A stretch of 64,000 nt of DNA from Mycolicibacterium sp. CBMA 234 (GCF_009729415.1 NZ_MPKW01000023.1:186001-250000), one strand, 5' to 3'; positions 1 to 9,274 are shown, counted from the stretch's first letter. Notes: generated by a model not told the origin, from the letters alone. Translations and numbers: made by a program.

Positions 1-245
1 ACGCCATGCCGAACCCGATGCTGGCCGACGGCAGCGCGCATTGGGAAGCGCCCGCCGATCTGAGTCAGATCAATTACACATTCACGGCCTTCGACCTGTC
101 GGTGCGCACCATCGGGACGTCGCAGTGGACGCTGACCGCGACCCGCACTGGCGGCGACACCGTGCAGGCCAAGTCGTTCGTCCCGCTGATGGGACAGATC
201 GATATGACGCAGGATCCGTTGACAGTGAAGTGGTTTGGCCGATGA
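1..245 (+). CDS. C-terminal part of an unrecognised protein, cut by the window start
   Basis: The frame is open from base 3 to the TGA at 243-245, so only the last 80 or so residues are present. The visible part has no cysteine and alternates polar and hydrophobic residues, which suggests a beta-rich domain. I do not recognise the family. Its stop overlaps the ATG of the moxR-type gene (ATGA), so it is probably the upstream member of the same operon. The ATG at base 6 is more likely an internal methionine than the start. Confidence 0.6.
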   Translation, partial: AMPNPMLADGSAHWEAPADLSQINYTFTAFDLSVRTIGTSQWTLTATRTGGDTVQAKSFVPLMGQIDMTQDPLTVKWFGR

Positions 246-1249
246 GTGTCACGATGCAGCCGCAGCCGCAGCCGACGCGGGAAGAACTCGACCGGGCCCG
301 GTCGGTGGTGCACGCGGTGTCCGGCGCCTTCGCCGCCAAAGTCGTGGGCCAGGCCGGGCTGCAGCAGAGTCTCTTGATCGGGTTGTTCACCGGCGGCCAC
401 GTATTGCTGGAAAGCGTTCCGGGACTTGCCAAGACGACGGCCGCCCGCGCCGTCGCCGACGCGGTGCAAGCGAAGTTCCGGCGCATCCAATGCACCCCGG
501 ACCTGCTGCCGAGCGACATCATCGGCACCCAGATCTTCGACGCATCGAAAGGCGTTTTCCATACCCAGCTGGGGCCGGTGCACGCCAATATCGTGCTGCT
601 GGACGAGATCAACCGGTCGAGTGCGAAAACTCAGAGCGCCATGCTCGAGGCCATGGAGGAACGGCAGACCAGCATTGCGGGGGAGGTCTACAAGATCCCC
701 GAGCCATTCCTGGTGCTCGCCACCCAGAACCCGGTTGACCAGGAGGGCACCTATCCGCTGCCTGAGGCGCAGATGGACCGGTTCATGTTCAAAGAGATCC
801 TGACCTACCCGAATCCTCGTGAAGAGGCGGAGATGGTTTTCCGGATCGACGCCGGCGTCTACACCAACCACCGGACCGCTCCGGTGGCGTCACTCGACGA
901 CATCCTCTACATCCGCGACGTGGCGCGGCGGGTGTATCTCGATCCGGCGATCGTCAACTACATCACCCAGATCGTTGCGGTGACCCGCACTCCGCAGCAG
1001 TACCTTCCGGCGAATCTGGCCCGGCTCATCGAATACGGCGCCAGCCCGCGCGCCACGATCGCCTTCTGTAAGGCGGCCCGGGCCCTGGCGTTGTTGTCCG
1101 GTCGCAACCACGTGCTCCCGGACGACGTCAAGGCGCTGGCGCACCGGGTGCTGCGGCACCGGCTGATTCTCGGATTCGAGGCCGTGGCGCAGAACGTCAC
1201 TCCGGAAGTGTTGATAGACCACGTCATTCAGGCAGTCCGAACCCCGTAG
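242..1249 (+). CDS. MoxR-family AAA+ ATPase
   Basis: 335 residues, the usual length for MoxR ATPases, which act as chaperones for the maturation of partner protein complexes. Walker A is at residues 58-65 (SVPGLAKT), Walker B at 117-122 (IVLLDE), a sensor-1 type ATQNP at 160-164, and the MoxR signature PEAQMDRF at 174-181. The frame extends further upstream, but the ATG at 242 overlaps the preceding stop and begins just before the conserved region, so I chose it. It is followed by DUF58 and VWA-type genes, the standard MoxR neighbourhood. It could be any of several mycobacterial MoxR paralogues; the VWA-rich context is not enough to number it. Confidence 0.9.
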   Translation: MSVTMQPQPQPTREELDRARSVVHAVSGAFAAKVVGQAGLQQSLLIGLFTGGHVLLESVPGLAKTTAARAVADAVQAKFRRIQCTPDLLPSDIIGTQIFDASKGVFHTQLGPVHANIVLLDEINRSSAKTQSAMLEAMEERQTSIAGEVYKIPEPFLVLATQNPVDQEGTYPLPEAQMDRFMFKEILTYPNPREEAEMVFRIDAGVYTNHRTAPVASLDDILYIRDVARRVYLDPAIVNYITQIVAVTRTPQQYLPANLARLIEYGASPRATIAFCKAARALALLSGRNHVLPDDVKALAHRVLRHRLILGFEAVAQNVTPEVLIDHVIQAVRTP

Positions 1250-1254
1250 TCGCT

Positions 1255-2154
1255 ATGGGCGTGCTACTGCAGGAGGTCAAGGCGCAGACCCTGGCCGGTA
1301 ATCGGCTTTCGGGTCCGAACGGGGTGGCCCGTGGGCTGCTCGAAGGCGAGCACCGTTCGATGTTCCAGGGACGCAGCCTGGAATTCGATGATCTGCGTCC
1401 GTACATTCCCGGCGACGACGTCCGCGATATCGACTGGAAGGCGTCGGCGCGGTCACCCGAGGTGCTGGTCAAACGTTTCGTGTCATACCGGCAGCAGCGC
1501 GTCCTGATGGTCACCGACCTCGGCCGAAATATGTTGGCGCTGGCGGCCAGCGGTGAGGTCAAGCAGCGGGTGGTGCTCAATGCCGTTGGCCTGGTGGGAC
1601 TTATCGCCATCAGCAAGGGCGACGAGATGGGCTTGGTGTACGGGGATGCCACAGGCTCGGCGCACATGCCCAATCGGCGCGGTGAGGCGCACCTCGAACA
1701 CATTCTGGAGCGGGTCAGCCGGCATCACGTGGCGGACAGTGGTCGCAGTGACATCTGCAGCCAGTTGGACTATGTGCAGCACCATTTCCGGCGCAGGCAC
1801 ATCGTTTTCGTGATTTCCGATGAGCCCGACGTCGGGGCCCAACTCGACGAGCAGCTCCGCAAGGTGGCGGCGCGGCACGACGTGTACTGGGTGACGGTGC
1901 GGGATGCGCCACTGATCGGGGCGCCGGGATTCGGCGGCGAGGGCTACGACGTCGACTCCGGCAGAACCCTGCTGCGCGAAGAGATTCTGGGCCATCGGGT
2001 GCTGGAGGCGTACCGCAAGGCAGAGGCCCAGCGAGAGGCCGCATTCGAGCAGTACGTCAACAGCTCCGCGATCCCGTGTGCCCGGGTGTCCGGCAGCAGT
2101 GAGTTGTTCAATGCCGTCACTTTGATGTTGAAGAAGGCCGGCCGTGGCAAGTGA
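1255..2154 (+). CDS. DUF58 domain protein, MoxR partner
   Basis: 299 residues. The N-terminal half carries the DUF58 hallmark: a segment reading EFDDLRPYIPGDDVRDIDWK at about residues 43-62, followed by a conserved basic stretch (VKRFVSYRQQRV). DUF58 proteins are VWA-like and are nearly always encoded beside moxR. Here the gene starts 5 bases after the moxR stop, on ATG. No membrane segment is obvious, unlike many DUF58 proteins, so it may be a soluble or peripheral partner of the membrane proteins downstream. The biochemical role of the family is poorly known. Confidence 0.85.
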   Translation: MGVLLQEVKAQTLAGNRLSGPNGVARGLLEGEHRSMFQGRSLEFDDLRPYIPGDDVRDIDWKASARSPEVLVKRFVSYRQQRVLMVTDLGRNMLALAASGEVKQRVVLNAVGLVGLIAISKGDEMGLVYGDATGSAHMPNRRGEAHLEHILERVSRHHVADSGRSDICSQLDYVQHHFRRRHIVFVISDEPDVGAQLDEQLRKVAARHDVYWVTVRDAPLIGAPGFGGEGYDVDSGRTLLREEILGHRVLEAYRKAEAQREAAFEQYVNSSAIPCARVSGSSELFNAVTLMLKKAGRGK

Positions 2155-2617
2155 CTTTCTGAAATGGATTGTGGCGCCGCTGCCGTATTCGGCGCTGTGG
2201 CTGGTGCTGGGGGTGCTGCTGGTCCTCGGGGTGGTCGGCTGGTTCGTCGGTGTGCTGGTGTGGACGCTGCCCGTCGAACGGTTGCGCACCATGCCGGTGA
2301 TTCGGGATATCAGTAACCGGGTGCTGCGGCGCAAATTCAGTGCGGCAGTCAGCCGGGTGACTGACCGGCACCGCACCGGCGAGTTGAGCAGCCGGCAGGC
2401 GTATGCCGAAATGAGCCGAATACTGCGGAGTTTCGTGTTCTACCGCACGGGTGTACGCGCCCAGTACATGACGTTGGGCGAGGTGGCGCACGGGCCGGCC
2501 GCCGCAGCGGCACCCGTCGTGCAGGCCTTGTATGCGCGACAATTCGAACTCGACGAGAAACCCGATGTGGCTGCCACGGCAGCGCAGGTGCGGAGCGCGA
2601 TCCAGTCATGGAACTGA
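2144..2617 (+). CDS. Small membrane protein of the moxR operon (DUF4381-like)
   Basis: 157 residues from a GTG at 2144 that overlaps the stop of the DUF58 gene by 11 bases. There is one strong hydrophobic segment at about residues 12-42, then a cytoplasmic-type helical part. Position and architecture resemble the DUF4381 proteins found between DUF58 and VWA genes in moxR operons, but this family call is tentative. Overlap on both sides implies translational coupling. Confidence 0.75.
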   Translation: MASDFLKWIVAPLPYSALWLVLGVLLVLGVVGWFVGVLVWTLPVERLRTMPVIRDISNRVLRRKFSAAVSRVTDRHRTGELSSRQAYAEMSRILRSFVFYRTGVRAQYMTLGEVAHGPAAAAAPVVQALYARQFELDEKPDVAATAAQVRSAIQSWN

Positions 2618-3672
2618 GATGGTGGTGGGTCGTCGTCGTGGGCGTGACGGCGTTGGTGGTCATCGTGGCCGGTGCGTTCCTCTGGCCGCTGCGCCAGCAG
2701 CAGCGCCGACTGCGCCCGCTGGCCTGGACAGGGCGCTTGACCCAGCTGCCCGAGTACGCGCGCGCGTATCGGCGGTACCGAATCCTGTTGGCGGCCATCG
2801 CCGCAACGACGGTGGCCGTGTCGTTGTGCGCGATCATCGCGACCGCGCGGCCCGTGAGCGCGCAGGCGACGACTGCCGAGATCAATCGAGCACATCCGGA
2901 AGACATCATGCTGTGCCTGGAGGATGATCCGGCCTCCCACGACGCGTCTGTCCTGCTGTCCTATTTCCGAGATCAGGCCGCGAAGTTCGAAACCCAGCGT
3001 CTCGGCTTGACGTCCCGCGCGATCCGAGTGATCCCGCTGACCCGCGACTATCCGTATCTACAGGAGCAGCTTGGCCGCTACGCGGGCCTGGAACGGCTGA
3101 AGTCCGAGCAGAAGCCCGCACCGGAAGACACCGCCGCATTGCAGCGCGCGCAGCAGGAATTCGGCCGTGCGGTCACCTATTCCGATTACAAGCTGACGGT
3201 AAACGATGCACTGGCCTTGTGCATGAAGGGTTTTCCAGGAGTGGGAAAGACGTCGGATGCCCGGCGTTCGGTGATCTACTTGGGCCCCGCCGGCGGCTCG
3301 ACTGCGCCCATCTACTCCGACACCGCGCTCTCCGCGCTGGCGAAGTCGTCGGGCATTCAGCTGAATGTGTTGACTCGGACCACACTTGATGCGAGCGGTG
3401 CCCTCAGTGGCATCGCCGACGCCAGCGGCGGACGGTTCGTCAGCTACGTCGCCGCAGATCCCAAAAGCGGCAACAGCGCAACGCAGCGAGAGGCCATGGA
3501 TGCCGCACTGCGAAGCCACCTCGACGACATCCGTTCCCACCCGCCGAAGCTGACCCGTTCTGACGGAACGATTTTGGTACAGCAGGTGCGCGATCGGCCC
3601 AATACGGTGCTCATCGTTGGTTTGGCCATGGTGATCGTCTTCTCGATCAGCCTTGCGGGGGTGCGGCGATGA
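2608..3672 (+). CDS. Membrane-anchored protein of the moxR operon, function unknown
   Basis: 354 residues; ATG at 2608 overlaps the upstream stop by 10 bases. Predicted membrane segments lie near residues 6-26, around 55-80 and at the C-terminus (about 330-350). The central 230 residues are outside the membrane. They have the length and position of a degenerate VWA-like domain, but no clear DxSxS metal site is visible. It lies directly before a VWA-type gene, as in Bat-type operons where two VWA proteins are adjacent. I infer a structural partner of the MoxR complex. Confidence 0.75.
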   Translation: MELRWWWVVVVGVTALVVIVAGAFLWPLRQQQRRLRPLAWTGRLTQLPEYARAYRRYRILLAAIAATTVAVSLCAIIATARPVSAQATTAEINRAHPEDIMLCLEDDPASHDASVLLSYFRDQAAKFETQRLGLTSRAIRVIPLTRDYPYLQEQLGRYAGLERLKSEQKPAPEDTAALQRAQQEFGRAVTYSDYKLTVNDALALCMKGFPGVGKTSDARRSVIYLGPAGGSTAPIYSDTALSALAKSSGIQLNVLTRTTLDASGALSGIADASGGRFVSYVAADPKSGNSATQREAMDAALRSHLDDIRSHPPKLTRSDGTILVQQVRDRPNTVLIVGLAMVIVFSISLAGVRR

Positions 3673-4718
3673 CGTTCGAACCTGTCGTGACCTGGTGGGT
3701 GTTCCTGCTGCTGGCCGGGCTGACCCTGGTGTTGCGCATGTACACGCTCTACCGGGTGTTGGTCGTCGTGGGGAAGGGCAGCCAGCGCAAGGTGGTACTG
3801 CGCTGGAGCTTGTTGACCCTGGTCATCGTCTGCCTGTTCGCGGCGGCTGCGCGGCCGGGAATCGAAGGCGACAAACATGTTTCGAGCCAGACCGTCGCGA
3901 CGACCGGCAGCAACGTGAATGTGTTCTTCGTGGTCGACCGTTCGCTCAATTCCCGGGCCGAGGACTACGGCAACAACCAAACCCGGATGGCCGGTATCCG
4001 TGCGGACATGCAGTCGATCGTCGATCAGTACCCGTCGGGACGGTTCTCGATCACGTCGTTCGCGACGAAGGCCCGCGTCGACTGGCCGTTGTCCGACGAC
4101 GTGTGGAGTCTGCGGGCGCTGCTCAAGGGGTATTCGGCCTACGAGTCGGGCTTTGATTCGGTGTACCAGGTCGATGCCGGCGCGGCCGACGAACAGTTGA
4201 AGCGCCAGTTGGAGTTGGCGCACAAGCAGTACCCGGGAACCAGCAACGTGGTGTTCTATCTCGGTGACGGCGCCGGAATTTCGAAGCGGGCGGCGACCAA
4301 GTTCGACCTCCCCGAGGGATTGATCGCCGGTGGCGCCGTGCTCGGATACGGCACGCCCGGCGGTGGACGGGTGGCCGCCAAGATCGCAGCCAACGGGGAC
4401 GTCTCGTATTTTCCCGACCCGAACACTGGTGGCGGACAGTTCCTCTCGATGCCCGACGAGGCGTCATTGCGGACGGTGGCAAGCCAGTTGAAGTTGCCGT
4501 ACTACCATCGCGCGGCCGGTGATTCGACGGCCACCATCATCCCGGCGCTCGACGGGTCGAAATCGGCGGAGGCGCAGCAGGACGTTTCGATGCCAGGTGA
4601 GCGCACCGAGTTCTACTGGATTTTCACGGCCATCGCGATGCTGCTGATGGGCTACGAGCTCTTCGCCATGGCGCGGGAGTATCGGGTTTCCCGCATGACG
4701 AAACTGCGGAGCGAATAA
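3669..4718 (+). CDS. VWA-domain membrane protein (BatA/BatB-like)
   Basis: 349 residues, overlapping the previous stop (ATGA). Two N-terminal transmembrane helices (about residues 8-28 and 42-62) are followed by a VWA-type domain beginning NVFFVVDRSLNSR, and a last helix lies near residues 318-338. The metal site is imperfect: DRSLN where the canonical motif is DxSxS, so metal binding may be weak or altered. In Bat and MoxR operons such proteins sit in the cytoplasmic membrane with the VWA domain available to partners. It ends in TAATG, overlapping the next start. Confidence 0.8.
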   Translation: MTFEPVVTWWVFLLLAGLTLVLRMYTLYRVLVVVGKGSQRKVVLRWSLLTLVIVCLFAAAARPGIEGDKHVSSQTVATTGSNVNVFFVVDRSLNSRAEDYGNNQTRMAGIRADMQSIVDQYPSGRFSITSFATKARVDWPLSDDVWSLRALLKGYSAYESGFDSVYQVDAGAADEQLKRQLELAHKQYPGTSNVVFYLGDGAGISKRAATKFDLPEGLIAGGAVLGYGTPGGGRVAAKIAANGDVSYFPDPNTGGGQFLSMPDEASLRTVASQLKLPYYHRAAGDSTATIIPALDGSKSAEAQQDVSMPGERTEFYWIFTAIAMLLMGYELFAMAREYRVSRMTKLRSE

Positions 4719-5755
4719 TGCAGATGTCAGCGTTATGGCAGGCCGTGCGCTCGTCCACCGTCGCGTACTTCTCGTCCGGTCCGAGCCGAAAAGTATTGCG
4801 GCGCAAGCTGGTGGTGTTGTCGCTACTTCCGGCGCTGCTGGTGCTGGGGATCGCCGTTAAATTGGTGCTGATGGTGGCGTACGGGGAGTCCGCGCGGTCC
4901 GACTTTCTCAAGTACGACTCCTACGGCATGGACCGCGATGTGCGGATGCTCAAGGCGTTCAACGTGATCGACTCGTACAAGGCGTATTTCACCGCAGGCG
5001 ACCGCTATCTGCTGGAAGGCAAGCTGGCTGACGCAGAAGTGGAGTTCAAGAAGTCGTTGGAGCTGGTCGATCAGGACGAGTCGTGCCCCGTGCGCATCAA
5101 TCTTGCCGTGGTGCTGGAAGCGCTGGGCGATGTGAAGAACGCCGGCAAGCATCGCGACCAGGCGAAGCCGTTGTGGCAAGAGGCGCTGACCGTGGTGCAG
5201 CAGGCACCCGCGGGCTGTTTCAACACCACGACCGAGCCCAACGAAGAGCAGCGCAAGCACCGCAACGAAACCGAGAAACGGTTGCAGGACAAGCTGAAAG
5301 ACCCTGAGCCCAAGTCCTCGGATGGGCAAGGCGGTCAGAACAAGGGCGGCGGCCAGGGTGACTCGGGTCAGGGTGATCAGCCGCCGAGTCCAGGGAATCC
5401 GCCGCCGAGTCCGGGGGAGCAGCCACCCAGTCCAGGGAATCCGCCGCCGAGTCCGGGGGAGCAGCCGCCGAGTCCGGGGGAGCAGCCGCCGAGTCCGGGA
5501 AATCCGCCGCCGAATCCCGGGGATCAGGGGCAGCCGGGTCAGAGCGGCCAAGACACTGGTCAACCGGGTCCTGATGGCCAGATTCCCACCGGCGAACCCA
5601 CCACGCAGGGCCCGGATACCGTTGGCGCAGACCGGGTTACGACCGAGTCTGGTGGGACTGCGACGCACGAACTGAATCCGCGTCAGGGCGATCCGGGCGA
5701 TGTGCTCAAGCGCCTGCTGGAGGATTCAGGCGCTACCGGTATTGATCGGGAGTGA
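4718..5755 (+). CDS. Membrane protein with TPR-like segment and heptad Pro-rich repeats (BatC-like)
   Basis: 345 residues. A transmembrane helix lies at about residues 33-52. The region around residues 88-150 looks like tetratricopeptide helices (AGDRYLLEGKLADAEVEFKK), as in BatC proteins. A Gly/Gln-rich linker and seven perfect-phase heptads of the PPSPGNP/PPSPGEQ type follow, then an acidic tail. It is the last gene of the operon, with ATG overlapping the upstream stop by one base. The Pro-rich segment probably spans or reaches into the cell wall. What it binds is unknown. Confidence 0.8.
   Translation: MQMSALWQAVRSSTVAYFSSGPSRKVLRRKLVVLSLLPALLVLGIAVKLVLMVAYGESARSDFLKYDSYGMDRDVRMLKAFNVIDSYKAYFTAGDRYLLEGKLADAEVEFKKSLELVDQDESCPVRINLAVVLEALGDVKNAGKHRDQAKPLWQEALTVVQQAPAGCFNTTTEPNEEQRKHRNETEKRLQDKLKDPEPKSSDGQGGQNKGGGQGDSGQGDQPPSPGNPPPSPGEQPPSPGNPPPSPGEQPPSPGEQPPSPGNPPPNPGDQGQPGQSGQDTGQPGPDGQIPTGEPTTQGPDTVGADRVTTESGGTATHELNPRQGDPGDVLKRLLEDSGATGIDRE
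5381..5527 (+). repeat. Seven tandem 21-bp units encoding PPSPG(N/E)(P/Q)
   Basis: Units start at 5381, 5402, 5423, 5444, 5465, 5486 and 5507. Each encodes seven residues, and the reading frame is kept throughout. Units come in two flavours, ending in NP or EQ, in the order NP, EQ, NP, EQ, EQ, NP, DQ. Such a minisatellite is likely to vary in copy number between strains. Confidence 0.95.
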
Positions 5756-5915
5756 CGGTTCTCAGTGGCCGTGTCGGCCCGGGCGGCTGCGAGTTGCTGG
5801 ATAAAGAGCTATGAAGTAGCTGGGAATCTGGTAAAAATGACGAATAAGTCAATAGGCGCCGCAGCGCGGCGCTGAATCGTCCAATTACCCGTCACGCCTC
5901 CGGGGGTTTGCTCTT

Positions 5916-7424
5916 ATGAATGCTGCTGTACGAATGATGCCGACCAAATTGGCGGCGGCGGGTCTGACCGCCGGCGTGATCGCGGCCGGCTTATCAATCG
6001 GCGCGGCGGAACACGTGCGGCCGACCATCGAGGTCAACGTGGCCAACACTTCTGCGATCACCGACGTGCTCGATCGAGCGGGCTGGTTTGTCGACGGGGT
6101 TGCCATAGGCGCTGCTCTTTCGTTCGACGCGGTGGTCTCGCTGCCGTTCGACGCGCTGACCGTCATCGCCATCACCGTGGAACACCCGAACTTTGCCCCT
6201 TCGGCGTTGAGCTGGCTGGTCAATCGGTACGTCAACCCCGCTGACGAGGCCTCGTACCCGTATTACACGTACCCGTGGGATTTCAAGACGAACGCCGTCG
6301 CCAACATCGCGTACGCGCTGCCCTATCCGTTAGGTCCGAGCGCCACTGCGCCAGGCCTGATCAACGGACTCGCCGACGGCCTCGCGAACATCATCGGCCA
6401 CGCCCTTGCCGGGCTGCCCGATGCGACCGACGGCGTCGATGCGACCGACGCCTACTGGGGGACTTTTAACGGGGCCATGCTGAAGTCGGTGAATAACGCA
6501 CTGGTTGCTCCGGCGTGGGGCCTGCGGGATGTGGCCAGCTATGTCGGCTTTCTGCCTTCCAACGTGGTGGCCACCATCGAGGCGGCCATGAAATCCCCGC
6601 AGAACGTCCCCGGCTTGGTCAGCAATTTGGTCTACGACCTGCTTGGTTCCGCAGATCAGTACGGACTGGCGGGCTACCTGGTCCGCGATCTCGGCCACCC
6701 GTTCACCACCCTCCCGGGACCCGTTGGCCAGTTCTCGACGAACTTGGTCGCGAATATCCAGCACGGGCTCGAGAATCTGCTGGCGAACCTTCCGACGCCG
6801 ATATCGCCAACTCCCGTGGCTGAGAAAAAGGCTGCGGGGGCAATGCCGACTGCCGCGGTCCACGGTGTCGGTGCCGGCGACATCCCGGCGATCAACGGGC
6901 CAAGCGCGAACGTCGTGACGTTGACGGTGTCGGACACCCCGGATGTCCCGAAGGCTCCGGAGACTTCGAAGGTCGCTGAGGCCCCGAAGGCTCCGGAAGC
7001 CCCGAAGGTTGTGGAGACCCCGAAGGCTGCGGAGACCCCGAAGGCTCTGGACATCCCGAAGGCTGTGGAGACCCCGAAGGCTCCGGAGGGCAAGCCGGCC
7101 GCGCAGGGCGATGCCACCGGTACCGGAACCCCGGCAGCCGGTCCGTCCGCCACCGGACACGATGGTGGCGACAACGCTGCCGCTGGCACCGCCGGCAAGT
7201 CCGATAAGCCAGCCGAAAAGGTCAAGTCGGACAAGAAGATCAAGTCGGGCAACAAGGTTCAACCGGGTACCAAGTCCACCAAGGGGCAACCCGACAAGTC
7301 AACGACTCCCGGCGGGGCCGACAAGCCGTCGACGTCCGAGGGCGCCGATAAGCCTGCCGGCAGTGGCCATTCCGATTCGAGCGGCTCGGGCTCCGGGTCG
7401 GATCACTCGGGCGCAGCTGCCTGA
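5916..7424 (+). CDS. Secreted or surface protein with Lys/Pro/Ala/Glu repeat tail
   Basis: 502 residues. The N-terminus has a signal-like segment (residues 10-33, Ala/Gly rich). A folded domain of about 280 residues follows, with no motif that I recognise. From about residue 340 there is a low-complexity region: roughly nine units built on PKAPE/PKAVET, then a Lys/Ser/Gly-rich tail. Proteins of this layout are common in mycobacteria and often have no assigned function. The gene stands alone, 160 bases after the moxR operon, and converges on the amidohydrolase gene. Confidence 0.7.
   Translation: MNAAVRMMPTKLAAAGLTAGVIAAGLSIGAAEHVRPTIEVNVANTSAITDVLDRAGWFVDGVAIGAALSFDAVVSLPFDALTVIAITVEHPNFAPSALSWLVNRYVNPADEASYPYYTYPWDFKTNAVANIAYALPYPLGPSATAPGLINGLADGLANIIGHALAGLPDATDGVDATDAYWGTFNGAMLKSVNNALVAPAWGLRDVASYVGFLPSNVVATIEAAMKSPQNVPGLVSNLVYDLLGSADQYGLAGYLVRDLGHPFTTLPGPVGQFSTNLVANIQHGLENLLANLPTPISPTPVAEKKAAGAMPTAAVHGVGAGDIPAINGPSANVVTLTVSDTPDVPKAPETSKVAEAPKAPEAPKVVETPKAAETPKALDIPKAVETPKAPEGKPAAQGDATGTGTPAAGPSATGHDGGDNAAAGTAGKSDKPAEKVKSDKKIKSGNKVQPGTKSTKGQPDKSTTPGGADKPSTSEGADKPAGSGHSDSSGSGSGSDHSGAAA
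6946..7090 (+). repeat. Imperfect 15-18 bp repeats encoding PKAPE/PKAVET units
   Basis: The DNA repeats a CCGAAGGCTCCGGAG-type unit about nine times with sequence drift. It encodes a Lys/Pro/Ala/Glu stalk inside the surface protein. The repeats have no constant spacer, so this is not a CRISPR array. Confidence 0.8.
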
Positions 7425-7454
7425 TCTGCTGGCAGGAACATCGGTGTGGAGTCG

Positions 7455-9191
7455 TCAGGCGGGCGCGGCCTGACGACCCCGCACCAACCGCCCGGGCCGG
7501 GCGTCGGTCGGCATGCCGTTCTCCGCGATGACTTCGCCGGAGACGATGGTCGCGACGTAGCCGTCGGCGGTCTGATCCAGGCGACGCCCGCCGGCGGGGA
7601 GATCGTGCTCGATGGTCGGCTTGTGCAGCGTCAGCGCGTCGTGGTCGATTATGTTCAGGTCGGCCTTGTAGCCCACCGCAATTCGGCCGCGGTCGGCCAG
7701 GCCCGCGACGCGGGCCGGTACCGAGGTCAACTCCTTCACCGCGTGCGCCAGATCCAGGCGGCCCGATGCGCGGTCGCGCACCCAGTGCGTCAGCAGGTAA
7801 GTGGGAAATGAAGCGTCGCAGATCATTCCGTAGTGGGCGCCGCCGTCACCGAGTCCGAGGATGACGTCGTCGCGGTGAATCAGCTCGGCCACAGTGTCGA
7901 GCGAACCGTCGCGGAAGTTGGCCAGCGTCACCAGCAGCATGGCGTGACCTTCGTCGTCGAGCACCCGGTCGTAGGCCTCTTCGAGCGGGCTGACGCCGCG
8001 GGCCGTGGCCCGCGCTGAGATTGAATCCGACGGTGCCGGTTCGTAATTCGGGGGAGTGCCGAGCGGGAACATGTAGTCCCAGGCCTGCGACGCGAACATC
8101 AACGGATGCCCGTCGGCGGCTGCGGTGTCATTCAGGATGCGTTGGCGTACTTCAGGTTTACGCATCTCCGCGACGCGTTCGGCCAGTGGTAGATCGGCGA
8201 TTTCGCGATACGACGGGTACAGCACGAACGGATTGCCGGACAGCTCCAGGCCGATCACCAGGCCGATCGGGCGCGGGAAGATCTGTGCGCTGACATGGCC
8301 GCCGTCGGTGTTGGCCTTCTCGACCATCCGTAGCGCGTCCTCGAAGTAGGCCGGTCCGGCGTTGCCGACCGCGAGAGTGAAGGTGACCGGCAAGCCGACG
8401 TCGACCGCGACGTCGAACACGGTTTTCAGCGCGCCTTCATAGTCACCGGCCATCAGGTCCGGTACGAATTGGATCAGCCCGCCGCCGCCGTCTTCCACGC
8501 CGCGGGCTATCGCCTCGATTTCGCCCTGCGCGGCATCGTGGCTGGGAATGGGTTGGCCGCCGGAGGTCTTGTGCAGCGTCAACCGCGATGACGCGAACCC
8601 CAGCGCGCCGCACTGCACGGCTTCGGCGGCCAGCTTGCGCATCAGCGCCAGGTCTTCCGGGGTGGCGGGCTCGCGGTCGACGCCGCGCTGGCCCATGACG
8701 TACACCCGCAGCGGGGAGTGCGGTAGGAACGCGGCCACATCAATATCGCGGCGTCCCGCGTCGACGGCGTCGAGAAACTCGGGGAAGGTCTCCCAAGTCC
8801 AGGGCAGGCCGTCGACCATGACGACGCCGGGGATGTCCTCGACGCCGGCCATCACGTCGACGAGCACGTCGTGATCAGCGGGTCGGCACGGCGCGAAGCC
8901 CACGCCGCAGTTGCCCATGACGGCGGTGGTTACGCCGTGAGCGGACGACGGGGTCATTCGTTCCGACCAGATGGCCTGGCCGTCGTAGTGCGTGTGTAGG
9001 TCGACGAAGCCGGGGGTGACGAGCAGGTCGGTGGCGTCGATCTCGCGGGCGCCCGTTCCCTCGACGTTGCCGACCGCGGCGATAAACCCGTCCTGAACTG
9101 CGACGTCGCCCCGGAAGGGCGCTCCGCCGAGTCCATCGACGATGAGTCCGCCACGAATGACGATGTCGTAGGCCGCGCCCGCTGCGTTCAT
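7455..9191 (-). CDS. Amidohydrolase family protein, N-acyl-D-amino-acid deacylase type
   Basis: 578 residues, a normal length for D-aminoacylase/dihydroorotase-like amidohydrolases. It begins with the typical urease-fold strand (DIVIRGGLIVDG), then the metal ligands HTHYDG near residue 66. NCGVGFAPC and a C-terminal GDGGAHYG segment with the usual catalytic Asp follow. It probably cleaves an N-acyl or cyclic amide bond; the substrate cannot be told from sequence. The ATG at 9191 is preceded, after six bases, by a TACGTT -10 element, so the mRNA is probably leaderless. Confidence 0.85.
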   Translation of the reverse strand: MNAAGAAYDIVIRGGLIVDGLGGAPFRGDVAVQDGFIAAVGNVEGTGAREIDATDLLVTPGFVDLHTHYDGQAIWSERMTPSSAHGVTTAVMGNCGVGFAPCRPADHDVLVDVMAGVEDIPGVVMVDGLPWTWETFPEFLDAVDAGRRDIDVAAFLPHSPLRVYVMGQRGVDREPATPEDLALMRKLAAEAVQCGALGFASSRLTLHKTSGGQPIPSHDAAQGEIEAIARGVEDGGGGLIQFVPDLMAGDYEGALKTVFDVAVDVGLPVTFTLAVGNAGPAYFEDALRMVEKANTDGGHVSAQIFPRPIGLVIGLELSGNPFVLYPSYREIADLPLAERVAEMRKPEVRQRILNDTAAADGHPLMFASQAWDYMFPLGTPPNYEPAPSDSISARATARGVSPLEEAYDRVLDDEGHAMLLVTLANFRDGSLDTVAELIHRDDVILGLGDGGAHYGMICDASFPTYLLTHWVRDRASGRLDLAHAVKELTSVPARVAGLADRGRIAVGYKADLNIIDHDALTLHKPTIEHDLPAGGRRLDQTADGYVATIVSGEVIAENGMPTDARPGRLVRGRQAAPA

Positions 9192-9197
9192 GTGAAC

Positions 9198-9203
9198 AAC
9201 GTA
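9198..9203 (-). promoter_or_regulatory. -10 element of a leaderless amidohydrolase mRNA
   Basis: TACGTT on the minus strand, six bases before the ATG at 9191. Spacing and sequence fit the mycobacterial TANNNT leaderless pattern. No Shine-Dalgarno sequence is present. Confidence 0.55.
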
Positions 9204-9274
9204 CGACTCAGGCCGTCGTCAGATCTGAGAGTTGGCTTTGAGTTGAAGATTAGAACGGCTAGGCATTGCGAAAC

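Noticed and set aside
6946..7090. Repeat array that might be mistaken for CRISPR
   Set aside because: Units are coding, drift in sequence and have no spacers; they encode a Lys/Pro/Ala stalk.
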